This document shows, piece by piece, positions 52,621-63,859 of a stretch of DNA of 64,000 bases. Source of the stretch: Dermatemys mawii (lineage: Eukaryota > Chordata > Testudines > Dermatemydidae); NCBI GenBank assembly GCA_007922305.1, contig ML677460.1, positions 343,153 through 407,152 on the forward strand. Reading direction: 5' to 3'. Every line of letters begins with the position of its first letter. The stretch's first letter is position 1. The translations under genes and the position numbers were made by a program. The notes under the pieces are model-generated. The model ran no database searches and was not told where the DNA came from. It was given only the letters and a program-made list of their open reading frames with translations.

Positions 52621-52900
52621 GGCCGGCTTCTTCCCTCTGCACCCCGGCAGCTCCGCGTCCACCGCTCGCTGCCCCAGCCCGGTGAGCTGCAAAGCTCCTC
52701 CAGGGGGGCTGAACTTGAGCCAAGCCCAGCTCCGTCCCGGCTGCTGGAGTTCTGTCCCTGGAGCAGACCAACCCCGCAGGGAACGGGGGGTGGGCGCTAG
52801 CGAGCGTTACAGGCCTCGTGGCGATGCAGCCCTGGCGAGGGCGGGAAGCCACGCGCGGGGTTGTGCGTTCACGTCAATCGCTGGGTTGTTTCGTGGCCAG
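52600..52900 (-). promoter_or_regulatory. GC-rich promoter-like tract at exon 1
   Basis: The tract around exon 1 is GC-rich with frequent CG dinucleotides (for example GCGCGGGG and GCGAGCG), unlike the surrounding introns. It lies at the 5' end of the gene model and includes the start-codon exon, so it is the most likely promoter. No clear TATA box is seen, as is usual for such promoters. Confidence 0.5.
52617..52860 (-). CDS. Exon 1 (start codon exon) of the coiled-coil gene
   Basis: An ATG at 52620-52618 is followed by one G and the donor GTAAGT (52616-52611), so this exon would contribute only the start codon and one base. That phase-1 end joins exactly to the phase-1 acceptor of exon 2, giving an N-terminus MGSGSTTD followed by MELEEG. 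The rest of the exon, upstream to roughly 52860, would be 5' UTR; its outer boundary is not visible. The tract is GC- and CpG-rich, as expected for a promoter-proximal exon. The alternative is that this exon is noncoding in some transcripts and translation begins in exon 2. Confidence 0.6.
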
Positions 52901-52904
52901 AGAG

Positions 52905-53012
52905 GGCAATAGTGTAGAAAACAAAATTGGGGGGAGGCACCACTTTTTGGCGCCCCCAAATCTTGGCACCCTAGACAGCCGACTAGTTCACCTAGTGGTT
53001 ACACGGGCCCTG
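52905..53012 (-). mobile_element. Fragment of the same hAT-like family
   Basis: The last 108 or so bases match the end of the 28556-30045 element, including the CACCTAGTGGTTACAC stretch and the terminal GGGCCCTG. The other end is not seen. It lies about 45 bases upstream of the promoter-like tract of exon 1. Confidence 0.6.
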
Positions 53013-54589
53013 CACCTACTGCCGAGCTGTGCAGGGAGCCCCAAGGCCCATCGAGTAGGATCCTGCCCTGCAGAAAAAACAGAGTAAAACTGGCTCACCA
53101 GCCCCTGCACAGCCGAGGGGACAGACCCGGCGTCAGTGAGGGAGAATCCACCCCTGGAGGGGCCTTGCTCCTGTTGTTCAGGGTCTGCTGCCCGGAGCTC
53201 AGCCCTGAATGTCACAGGGCCCAAGTTACAAGTCTAACCAGCCCCAACAGCAGGGTCCAAATGTAGACAATAGCCCAAGGCCCAAACCTTAACCAGAGCT
53301 GAGGTTCTAAACATAGGTATTTATTATCTGTCTTGTTCCAGCTGTTCCTGGGGCATTTGGGCAGCTCTACCAGTTCTGTAACATCTGTGACTGCNNNNNN
53401 NNNNTGCTCGTGCAGCGCGCTGAGGCTGCGAGGGAGGGGGACAGGCCGGAGCAGCCTCCCCAGCCAGAGCTCAGGGGCCGGTTAGGAGGAGCCCGGGGGC
53501 CGGATCCAGCCCACTCCTGCCATGGAGGGTGACTCATCCACAGAAAGCCAGCTGGAGAACAAAGGGCTAATGAGGAGGGCTAAGTGGTCAGGTTTGTCCT
53601 GGAACAAGAACAAAGGCCAGAGGAGGGATCAGGTGGGCTTGCTGGGCTGCGAGAAGCGGGAGAGAATTTTCTGGATTGGGACTCGAGGGGGGGGTCAGAG
53701 AGGGCTCAGGGCTCACCCAGATGGATGTAATTTTCCATTCTCTATTAACTAAGGACATTCTATGCTGTGTTCTAGACATCTAAACCCTTCTGTTTATACA
53801 ACACTGGTTGAGAGTCACTCCAGATCAGCGAAGTTGGGAGTGCATGGCTCTCGTTGGGAGTGAAATCTCCACCAGGTATCCAATCCAGGTGGATTTGCTG
53901 AGGGGAGCTCATGGCGTGAAGCAGGGGTGCTGAAGACTCCAAAGTTTGGTACCAGGAGACAGTGACCCCAAGGAGTGAAAGAGTGTGCCCCTAAGGGGGT
54001 TGACCCACTGAATGGGGTCCTCCTGGGGACTGCTCCAGAGCTATGTGAGAGCACCACATCTGTGGATCTGTGACAACAGCAAAGTGCAATTTTGCTGTCA
54101 GATGCAATTGCAAAATGGCAGATTCCAAGATCAGCAAGGGCCTGGCCTCCTGAATAACAGGCCATGGAATTTCCCTGTTGGAAATGGGACGTGATCACTG
54201 CTCATTTATGCAGCTTCACTGGCTGGCTCAAATAATCTCGTTTCACAAGGAAAAAGACTTTTCCTGAGAAACAACCTTGAGGTCAGAGAGTCACACTGGG
54301 CTTGTTCTGGTTTGAGTATCAGTAGCAGCACTAACACTGCTGTGATCTGTGCTTAGTTCTGTGGCTGATGCATGAGCCACAGCAGAATTCGCCTCCTTCT
54401 TTCCCAGCCCTGGGCTCTGCTAAAAGGAGTAAAAGGTAGGGAAAATATTTGTGTCGCTCCAGTCAGCAGATCTGACTCTGATACGCATAGTGAGCAGGTT
54501 TAATGAGTAAGGAAGGACCACGAACCTGACCAAGAAGTGGGGGGAACATTTTCACCAACTTAATGAGGTGGTCTTTAAACTAGGTTCAA
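53013..54589. other. Upstream sequence, no recognised content
   Basis: It includes the small assembly gap. The block at about 53815-54200 reads like part of a retroelement but I could not assign it. Confidence 0.35.
53395..53404. other. Ten-base assembly gap
   Basis: Ten Ns mark a small gap of unknown true size in noncoding sequence upstream of exon 1. Confidence 0.95.
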
Positions 54590-55440
54590 GGGGGGTATGT
54601 GACGAAAGCCCAAAGGTAAACATAAAAAAGGTGACCTTAACAGAGGGCTAGATGTTGAGCGGGGAGTCGGACATGGGAAATGAGAATAGGGTCATCAGAG
54701 GAATAAGTGGGAAATCAGTGGGGGAATCTGTTCGGCATCTTAGATATTTATGCACAAATGCAAGGAGTATGTGAAATAAATAAGGAAGAACTGGAAGTAT
54801 TAGTCCATAAGCTAAATTATGACTTAACTGGCATACAGAGGCTTGATTGGATAAATTTCATGTGTGGAATATTGCTATAGAGGGGTATAGCTTGTTCAGG
54901 AAGGACAGGTGGGGTAAAAAGGGAGGAGGAGTTGCATTATATATCACAAATATATACATGTGTTCTGAGGTCCAGAGCAGGTGAGAGGCAGACCAGCTAA
55001 AAGTCTCTTGGTATAGATAAAAGGGAGAAAATAGTGATATGATGGGGGTCTTCTACGGACCACCGAATCAGGAAGGGGAGATGGAGGAGTCATTTCTAGA
55101 ACAAATATTCAAAACACAAGACCTGGTCGTGATGCAGGACTTGAACTACCCAGACATCTGTTGGCAAAGTGATACCGGAAAACTTCCAGTAAGCTCTTGG
55201 AATATATTGAGGATCACTTTTTGTTTCAGAAAGTGGCGGAGGTAATGAGGGGGGCAGCTATTTGAGACCTGACTCTGACCAACAGGGAGGAATTGGTTGT
55301 AAAGCTGAAGGTGGAAGACAGTTTAAGTGAACGTGATCAGGAAATGATGGATTTCACGATTCCAAGAAAAGGGAGGAGTGAGAGCAGAAGAATAAGGACA
55401 AATGGACTTAAAAAAAGTTGACTTTCACAAGCTCTGAGAA
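54590..55440 (+). mobile_element. CR1 5' portion with endonuclease fragment
   Basis: The stretch MGVFYGPPNQEGEMEESF and the LNYPDICW motif near 55140 are typical of the CR1 apurinic endonuclease domain. Upstream sequence includes the ITGVPTGL-like equivalents only in broken frames. It ends at about 55440 without a reverse transcriptase, so it is 3'-truncated, which is unusual for a LINE and suggests a later deletion or the hAT insertion beginning at 55462. Confidence 0.75.
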
Positions 55441-55461
55441 GTAGTAAGTAAGGTCCTATAG

Positions 55462-56010
55462 CAGGGGTGGCAAACTACAGCCTGCGAGCCACATCCGGCC
55501 CGCTGCACCGTCTTGCCCGGCCCCTGAGCTCCTGGCTGGGCAGGCTATTCCCGGCCCCTCCCGCACCTTCCCGTCTCCCCCAGAGCTTCAGCACGCCACA
55601 CGACCAGCGCTCTGGGGAGCGGGGCTGTGCGTGTCGGTGAGGCAGTGTGTCTGGCTCCAGACACGCTGCTCAGAGCAGCATGGTAAGGGGGCTGGTGCCG
55701 GGGCGGGGTGGGATAAGTGTGGGAGTCCCGGGGGGCCTGTCAGGAGGCAGGGGTGTAGATAGGGATCAGGGCAGCCAGGGGACAAGAAGCAGGTAGAGGT
55801 TCGGGGTGGTGGTGGTCAGGAATGGGGGGGTTGGATCAGGGGTGAGGTCCTGGGGGGCCAGTTAGGGGACAGGAGCCCCCCTGGTGCCCTGCAACCCACC
55901 CAGCGGCTACTGTCCTGGGAGTGCCCACTGCCCCCCGTGCTTCCAGCTTCACACAGAGCATTTCCCAAGCTCCAGGGGCAGCCCAGTGGAGTAAGTAATG
56001 ACACTTCAGC
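55462..56010 (+). mobile_element. hAT-like element of another family (left end)
   Basis: It begins CAGGGGTGGCAAACTACAGC and continues with GAGCCACATCCGGCCCGC, a start typical of hAT elements spread in amniotes. The interior is GC-rich. I did not find the matching right end, so the end coordinate is approximate. Confidence 0.55.
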
Positions 56011-58317
56011 ATGATGCATTTAAAACTCCTGAATCCAAGTTTTATTTCTGTGTAGGAGAAGAGAGATCACACAATATATTGTTCCAAAGAATTACATTCA
56101 ACAGCATTTACAGCAGAATGGCATTAAAATCCTCTGGTGGGAAAACAGAAAGACCAGGAGAGTGCTCAGATTAAGTGTTGTCACTAAATGAACTGTGTCA
56201 GAGGCAGTAGTTTGCTTTTAAAATTAGCTGTCCTAAAAATGACTGGGTGTTTTTGGGTGTATTCCCCAGCTTAGGCTGCTATTCTGGAGTGTCTGTGTAT
56301 GAGGCTTCTACACAAATGCATTGACTGAAGGTAGATCAGAAAGGACTAACTGCTCCCCGGAGACCAGCAAATCTGGACGTTTAGCTGTCAACTCTTAACT
56401 TCACTTTGCACTTCACTTAGCTGCAAGGGGTCCTGTTTTAGTGACAGCAGTTTACCATTCCAAGCTCTGGGCTAATACTTGTGACAAAATATGCAAGGAA
56501 AAATAAGGCATTTTAAAGAGCTGTATTTCGACTCCCTTTTATGAAACTGAATCAGACCTTGAGTGGACCTGTCCACCACAATGTAATGTTGTTATAAACC
56601 AAAGAAAGAATAGCATGAGTGTAGAGCATGAGTGAAGAGCTCTGGTGCAGAGACCCTTCTATGCTCCCACAGTTACATGAAAGTGTTTCTCAAAAGGAGT
56701 TAGGGTCTAAATGCCTCCGTGATGGAATATGCAACAGTCACCCAGCAGTTCAGAAAATGTAGATTCACCTGATTTATTGGGCTACAGGCAAACCTCACAG
56801 CCAGCCAGGGTGAAAGTTATGCATGCACCTGCACTGACTGACCGTGGTACCCGAGTGCCAGTATGTTCAAGCAGAGAAGAGAACACAGCACTGAATTGCT
56901 AACATGGTAACTGACTGGAATACTGACAGCTTTCCTGTAGGGCAAGCTTACACTACAAAATTAAGTCGACCTAAGTTATGTTGAGGTACAGCCACCACAG
57001 TAATTAAATCCCTTTTGCACGTCCACACTACGCTTGTGTCAGTGGTTCGTGTCCTCACCAGGAGCACTTGCACTGATTTAACTGTCAGTACAGGGCATTG
57101 GGGGATGGCTTCTGACAGAACAGTTGATGTAAGTAACACAGTGTCTACACTGACACTGCGTCGATGTCACTACATCATCTAAATGCTACATATCTCAGAG
57201 CGGTGGCGTTAAGTCACTTTAGTGGGCGAGGTACATCCGTGGGAGCTACATTTTAGGCCTTGGCTACACTTGCAGATGTAGAGCGCTTTGGGTTAAACCA
57301 AGCTTTGGAGAGCGCAGTAGGGAAAGTGCTGCAGTCTGTCCACACTGACAGCTGCAAGCGCACTGGCATGGCCACATTTGCAGCAGCATTGGGAGCGGTG
57401 CATTATGGGCAGCTATCCCAGCATTCAAGTGACTACAATGTGCTTTTTTAAATGTGGGGGCTGGGGTAGAGTGTGACAAGAAGTGTGTTGTGTGTATGTG
57501 GGGGAGAGAGAGTGGGTTTTTGGGGTGCTGAAAGCATGTCAACATGTTGTCTTTTAAGTTTAGACCACCCCCCTCCTTGGCCTCTCACTCACTCAAAGCA
57601 AACAAAATTCCTCAGTAAATGTTTGCTTTGTCTCAGAGCAGATAAGCAAGCCGGATGTCAGAAATAGAGCTTTGAAAAGGGCATTTCCGCATTCCTGCAG
57701 CCGATTTCACAACAATGAGAAGAGTGGCCACTTGACTTAAGGGGACTATGAGATATTTCCAGAGGTCAATCAGAGTTCAGTAATGCAATACCTCATTCAC
57801 ACAGACGCTGGAGCATCTCACCCAATACACATCAGATGCTAATCCTCTCCCCGAAGTGGAGTAACTGGAGCACACAAGCCAGGGAGTCAGAGCGCTCTAC
57901 GTGTCTTGCCAGTGTTGACGGGGAGTGAGGTAGAGCGCTCTGGGCGGCTTTATTGCAGTATAAATTGGCCCTGTGCTACACTACGACTTTAGGTCGATTT
58001 TAGCAGCGTTAGATCGATTTAACCCTGCACCCGTCCACATGACAAAGACATTTCTGTTGACTTAAATGGCTCTTTAAATCGATTTCTGTACTCCTCCCCG
58101 ACGAGGGGATTAGCGCTGAAATCTACATCGCTGGGTCGAATTTGCATTAGTGAGGATGCACTTCGATGGTATTGGCCTCCAGGAGCTATCCCAGAGTGCT
58201 CCATTGTAACCGCTCTGGACAGCACTCTCAACTCGGCTGCCCTGGCCAGGTAGACAGGAACTTTTGAATTTCATTTCCTCTTTGGCCAGTGTGATGAGTT
58301 CATCAGCACAGCTGACC

Positions 58318-58670
58318 ATGCAGAGCCCAACATCACAGGAGACCATGCAGTCCCAGAATCGCAAAAGAGCTCCAGCATGGACCAAACATAAGGTGCTAGA
58401 TTTGATCACTGTAAGGGGAGATGAATCCGTGCCGGCAGAACTGTGTTCGAAAAGATGAAATGCCAATACTTTTGCCAACGTCTCCAAGGCCATGAGGGGC
58501 AGAGGCTACACCAGGGACTTGCAGCAGTGTTGCGTGAAAATTAAGGAGCTGAGGCAAGCATACCAGAAAACCAAAGAGTCAAATGGATGCTCCAGGTCAG
58601 AGCCCCAGACATACCACTTCTATGATGAGCTTCATGCAATGCTAGCGGGGGCCCCTACCACTACCTAACC
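58318..58670 (+). pseudogene. Myb/SANT-like DNA-binding protein of the Harbinger element (5' part)
   Basis: The sequence NRKRAPAWTKHKVLDLI, followed by RGRGYTRDLQQCCVKIKELR and QAYQKTKESNG, reads as the trihelix Myb/SANT-like domain of Harbinger accessory proteins, which bind the ends and partner the transposase. A stop at about 58456 and a change of context after 58665 break it. More of the same gene appears downstream at 59700-60090. Confidence 0.7.
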
Positions 58671-59699
58671 CTGTCTGTGGACACCTGCAAGCGGGGAGTC
58701 TCACACAACAGGGATGAGGATTTTGGGGATGAGGAAGATGAGAAGGAGGACAAGGAGGTTGAGTATAGCACACAGCAGACAAGCAGAGACACCGTTCTCC
58801 CCGAGAGCCAGGATCTTCTTATCACCCTGGAGCCAATCCCCTCCCAAGGTGGGATCCCAGACCGTGAAGCTGGAGAAGCTGGAGTGTACCTTTGTAAATA
58901 TAATACATGGTTTAAAAGCAAGTGTGTTTAATGATGAATTTGCTCTACGGACTTGGGATGCATTCATGGCCAGCACAGCTACTGGAAAAGTCGGGTCCCG
59001 CTGTTTGCTGGCATTCAAGCAACATCTGTTCTTTATTTCCCTGTGTTATCATTCATGGTCACCTGGTTGAAATAGGGGAATTTTATTAAGGGGACATTCA
59101 GAGGTGGCCATTCCTGCTGGGCTTGTGGCTTGTGGCTGAAAAGAAATCCGCCTCGCAGTTAGTCATGTGGTGTGTGTGTGTGTGGGGGGGGTGTTCACAC
59201 TGAGCTGTTCACGTTTGGCTAGCAGGGATCTTCCCTGATACCAGCCACATGATGGGGAGAGGGGTGAAGCGATCATCCCAGACAATTGGATGGGGAGGCG
59301 GTTAGTTGGGTTTCTGCTGCATGTTAACCCCAAAACCGCAGCACCTCCTTTTAAATGGCCAACTCAACAAAGCTTTGTTTTGCTTGGTATGGGAAAGGAG
59401 GGCACTGCTTTTCGAAACCATTCCCATATGTTATTAAGGTTGAAGAAGCCGAAAGACTATGGCATACCATGGCTGCCTGCAAGCCAAATTCTGTTGCCCG
59501 ACCCTGCATGTGTGATCTCTCACAGCAAACCCGCAGGCACTCAATATAAGATGCAAAATGCAACCTTGTACCGAAAGCACATGTGCTACGTAATGTGAAT
59601 AGTTTCACAGCTGCAAATTTTTCAACCCTCCCCTTTTTATCTCCGTCCCAGAGTCTAGCGCAGATAAGGTGAAAAAAACTGCACGTGCGATGAAATGTT

Positions 59700-60093
59700 C
59701 TCTGAGCTCATGCAGTCCTCCCGCACTGAAAGAGCTCAGCAGAATGCATGGAGACAAACAATGCTACAGTCCAGGAAAGTGGTAAATGAACGCAAGCACA
59801 GGAGGGACGATCGAGAACAGAGGTGACGGGAGCGCGACGAGAGGAGGCAGGATGCAATGCTGCGGCTACTGGGGGAGCAAACTGACATGCTCTGGTGTCT
59901 GGTGGAGCTGCAGGAAAGGCAGTAGGAGCACAGCCTGCCGCTGCAGCCCCTGTGTAACCACCCGCCTTCCTCCCCAAGTTCCATAGCCTCCTCCCCCAGA
60001 CTCCAAAGAATGCAGCAGGGGAGGCTCTGGGCACCCAACTACTCCACCCCCGAGGACTGCCCAAGCAACAAAAGGCTGGCATTCAGTAAGTTT
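59700..60093 (+). pseudogene. Harbinger SANT-like gene, 3' part
   Basis: After an intron-like stretch the element resumes with an Arg/Glu/Gln-rich helical segment (RKVVNERKHRRDDREQR and QDAMLRLLGEQTDMLW), then a Pro/Ser-rich tail. In-frame stops at 59827 and around 59924 disrupt it. It converges on the transposase, the two ends being about 100 bases apart. Confidence 0.6.
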
Positions 60094-60194
60094 TGAAGTG
60101 CAGTGTGGCCTTGTCCTCCTCTCATCCAGCAACCCACCCGGTGCTTCCCACTCCTCCCAGGCTACCTTGGCAGTTATCCACCTCTTACTGTGAA

Positions 60195-61310
60195 TTAATA
60201 AAGAATGCGTGATTTTGAAACAACAATGACTTTATTGCCTCTGCAAGTGTTGATCAAAGAGGGGAGGGCAGTTGGCTTACAGTCAAGTAGAGTGGACCAA
60301 GGGGGCAGGTTTTCATCAAGGAGAAACAAACAGAACTGACACACTGTAGCCTGGCCAGTCATGAAACTGGTTTTCCAGGCTTCTCTGATGCACAGCACGT
60401 CCTGCTGCCCCCTTCTAATCACCCTGGTTTCTGGCTGCATATAATCAGCAGACAGGTGATTTGCATCAACCTCCCACCCCGCCATAAACATCTCCCTCTT
60501 ACTCTCACAGATATTGTGGAGCACACAGCAAGCCGCAATAACAATGGGAATATTTTTTTTGCTGAGGTCTATACGAGTCAGTAAACTGCACCAGCGAGCC
60601 TTTAAGTGTCCAAATGCACACTCTACCACCATTCTGCACTTGCTCAGCCTATAGTTGAACTGCTCCTTACTACTGTCCAGGGTGCCTGTGTACGGCTTCA
60701 TGAGCCACGGCATTAAGGGGTAGGCTGGATCCCCAAGGATAACTATTGGCATTTCAACATCCCCAACAGTAATTTTCTCATCTGGGAAGTAAGTCTCTTC
60801 CTGCAGCTCTTCAAACAGCCTCGAGTTCCTGAAGATGCGAGTGCTATGTACCTTTCCCGGCCATCCCACGTTGATGTTGGTGAAACATCCCTTGTGATCC
60901 ACCAGTACTTGCAGCACCATCGAGAAGTACCCCTTGCAGTTTAGGTACTGGCTGACAAGGTGGTCCAGTCCCAAGGTAGGGATATGTGTTCCACCTATCG
61001 CCTCACCACAGTTAGGGAATCCCATTGCAGCAAAGCCTTCGACTATGACATGCACATTTCCCAGAGTCACTAGCCTTGATAGCAGCAGCTCAGTGAGTGC
61101 ATTGGCTACTTGGATCAGAGCAGCCCCCACTGTAGATTTGCCCACTCCAAACTGATTCCCAACTGACTGGTATCTGTCAGGCGTTGCAAGCTTCCAGAGG
61201 GCTGTCACCACTCGCTTCTGAACTGTGAAGGCTGCTCTCATCCTGGTATTCTTGCACTTCAGGGCAGGGGACAGCAAGTCACAAAGTTCCAGGAAAGTGG
61301 CCTTACACAT
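60195..61310 (-). pseudogene. Harbinger-type DDE transposase, catalytically dead
   Basis: A 371-codon open frame matches the DDE superfamily of HARBI1-like nucleases. A helix-turn-helix-like N-terminal part (about 25-75) is followed by the nuclease core. The first catalytic Asp, expected in IDGTHIP, is Gly at residue 106 (AIGGTHIP). The second, expected in VHDARIF, is Ser at 156 (VHSTRIF). The Glu is kept at 230 (VVECAFG), as is the LGDPAYPLMPWL block at 192-203. With two of three metal ligands gone it should not cut DNA. The C-terminus after about residue 335 looks read-through rather than conserved. The start chosen is the first ATG; related proteins usually extend further N-terminally. Confidence 0.82.
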
Positions 61311-61679
61311 TTGGAAGTTTCACAGCCACTGGGAACCATCCCAGACCTGCAACACTATGCGGTCCCTAGTCTGTGCTCGTTTCCCAGGCCCCAAATCAGC
61401 GTTCCATGGCATGGGCCTGCCCCATTGCCACCAGAATGTCCAAATTGCCGGGGCCCATGTTTTGAGAGAAGTCTGTGTCCATGTCCTCACCACGCTCGTC
61501 ACTGTGCTGCCGTCGCTTCCTCGCATTCTTTTGCAGGTTTTTGTTCTGTGCAAACTTCACGATAATGTGCGAGGTGTTTACAATGCTCATAACTGCCGCG
61601 GTGCTCTGAGCGGGTTCCATTCTTGCAGTGCCATGGTGTCTGCACGGGCAATCCAGGGAAAAGGGCGCAAAATGATCAT

Positions 61680-62765
61680 CTGCTGTTGCTTTCACAGAGG
61701 GAGGGGCGACTGATGACATGTACCTAAAACCACCCACAACAAATTTTTTGCCCCATAAGGCATTGAGAGCTCAACCCAGAATTCCACTGGGCAGCGGAGA
61801 CTGCGGGAACTCTAGCATAGCTACCCACAGTGCACTGCTCCGAAAGTTGACGCTAGCCTAGAGTTGAACTGCTCCTTACTGCTTTTCAGGGAGGCTTCAT
61901 GAGCCATGGCATTAAGGGATAGGTTGGGTCCCCAAGGATAACTATAGGCATTTCAACATCCCCAATGGTAATTCACCTGTGAGGGCTGCTCCCATCTTGG
62001 TATTCTTGCTCTTCAGGGCAGGGAAAGCAAGTCACCAAGGCATTGTCACAAAAGTCACTGTCGTCGCCTCCTAGCTTGCTTTTGCAGGTTCTGCACATAC
62101 TGCAGGATAATATGCGAGGTGTTTACAACACTCACAATAGCAGCGGTGAGCTGAGCGGGCTCCATGCTTGCCATGAAATCACTGGGGAAATTTGCTATAG
62201 GGACAAGAGCAGAGTGCCAGCGGAAGCACTAAATGACGATGGTTTCCTAAGGCAGATGCCACGACAATAGATATTTATTCATAAGGATGATGAGAGGAGC
62301 TGCGAGGTCGATTCATGGCAGCAGGAGAGCAGAGTGCCAGTGACAATGGTTTCCCAATGAGGAACACACTTTCCTGGCAGCCCATGACAGATAACATGGA
62401 GAAATTCGCTATCGAGGCAAGAACAGGAGAGCACAATGCCACGAGAATAGAATTTATTCAGAAAGACGTGAGGACCTGAGAAGTGGATTCACGGCACCAG
62501 GAGAGCAGGAAAGCAGTCGTATTGCGCCGTCTGCTGAAAGCAGTATGGCGCCTGCACGGAAAAAAGGTACGAAACGACTGTCTGCCATAGCTTGCATGGA
62601 GGGAGGGGTGACTGACAAGATGCGCCCACGAAAACCCTCAAGAATGTTTTTGCCCCATCATGCAGTGGGAGCTAAACCCAGAATTCCAATGGGTGGCGGT
62701 GACTGCGGGAATTGAGGGATAGGTACCCACAGTGCACTGCTCTGAGAGTTGATGCTAGCCTTGGT
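61680..62765 (-). repeat. Partial tandem duplication within the Harbinger element
   Basis: The block at 61685-61860 (GGGAGGGGCGACTGATGAC to CAGTGCACTGCTCCG) recurs at about 62598-62765 (GGGAGGGGTGACTGACAAG to CAGTGCACTGCTCTG). Between them, 61861-62035 contains a second, shortened copy of transposase-derived sequence including CCCCAAGGATAACTATAGGC. The copies have diverged by roughly 15-20% by eye. Confidence 0.7.
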
Positions 62766-62975
62766 ACTGTGACCGCACTTTGTTTGGTGGGGACACACAC
62801 AATCGAATGTATACAATCTGTTCAGAAAAATCGACTTCTATAAATTCAACCTAATTTCGTAGTGTAGATGTACCCTTGCAAGTCTAGCCAAGGCCTCAGT
62901 GTAGTCGTACAATGTTAGGTTGACGTAAGCTGCCTTATGTCGACCTAGTGTAGTGTAGACCAGGCCTTGGAAAGC

Positions 62976-63835
62976 TTAAAGACCTTGTTTTCTAAAAGGG
63001 AATGGTCTTTTCTAATTAACACCTTTTGAATGTGAAAGCATTTGACTTTGGAGCAATCGTTACTTAGCTAATTGAGCCATTACCTTAAACCTCTCTCTCC
63101 CTGCTCATTTTAGAACAAGCCTACCTGAAAGATAAGCTGAAATACACCATATGGGTTGTACTACAAAACCTCAGACAGCCATATCTGTCTTCATTATTTT
63201 TCATCTATTATGTACCATATAAATTTAAGCAAAATAATTGTATATATACTTATATATAAATTAGAAGCAAATAAAAGATTAAAAGCTATGCAGAAATCAG
63301 CGGTGTTACCACACTGCTAGCCAATCACTACTGTTATATTGTACAAGTTGTATCTATACTTTATACATACATCATAGTCTGTGGGTGCCGGATGAGAAGA
63401 GGGCTGACCAGGAGACTGATGGTCTTTGGAACCTGACTGCACACGAGTCCCGTGTGCAGTCTAGGTTTTCCAGTTACCAGTACCTTGAAGTTCATTATTG
63501 CTACTTTTCTTCCCCCGTGGAGGTGGGCTGGCCCCAGCTGCCCAAGCACGGCCTTTGCCCCACACGAGCAGAGTGTTTGTGTGAAATGGTGGAAAGCTAG
63601 AGCAGAAGACATCAGAAATGAAAGCACACAAGGCAGAACCCAGCCTCTAGCCCCCTCCGCCCCCGAGAGCTCACACATGGCTCCCTCTCCAGCCCAAGAT
63701 GCTAAGCAGGGCTCATCAGTGCGTAGATCCGGACTCCCATTCCCAAACACCAGCGCAGACAGACCTCTCCCGGGACACCCTGCAGGTCAGTTACCAGACA
63801 CGTACCCAGCGGAGCAGGATGTGTGAGTGGGTTAC
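62976..63835. other. AT-rich then mixed sequence downstream of the Harbinger cluster
   Basis: The first 400 bases are AT-rich (TATATATACTTATATATAAA near 63243). After that the composition is mixed, with chance frames on both strands. Nothing could be assigned apart from the possible microexon at its end. Confidence 0.4.
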
Positions 63836-63859
63836 CTTCTCCTGCTGCTCATTTATGAC
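63836..63859 (-). CDS. Possible 24-nt microexon (coiled-coil like)
   Basis: On the minus strand an AG acceptor with a modest C/T tract (GCTGCCTTGCAG) is followed by 24 nt and a donor GTAACC (63835-63830). The eight codons read VINEQQEK, open and coiled-coil-like in phase 0. It lies upstream of the start proposed for the main gene, with a Harbinger element between. It could be an exon of a neighbouring minus-strand gene or chance. Confidence 0.25.

Larger units (their letters stand above)
56938..62975. mobile_element. Nested Harbinger (PIF) transposon cluster
   Basis: Terminal sequences of the type GGCCTTGGCTACACTTGC recur in opposite orientation at both sides. The outer pair is about 56938-57010 and 62885-62975 (right end inverse: GGCCTGGTCTACACTACAC). 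An inner pair, at about 57966 (CTGTGCTACACTACGACTTT) and 62790-62872, bounds the coding unit. Between 57251 and 57965 lies a further small element with its own ends. The coding unit has convergent genes: a Myb/SANT-like one on plus and a DDE transposase on minus, the layout known for Harbinger transposons. Confidence 0.75.
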
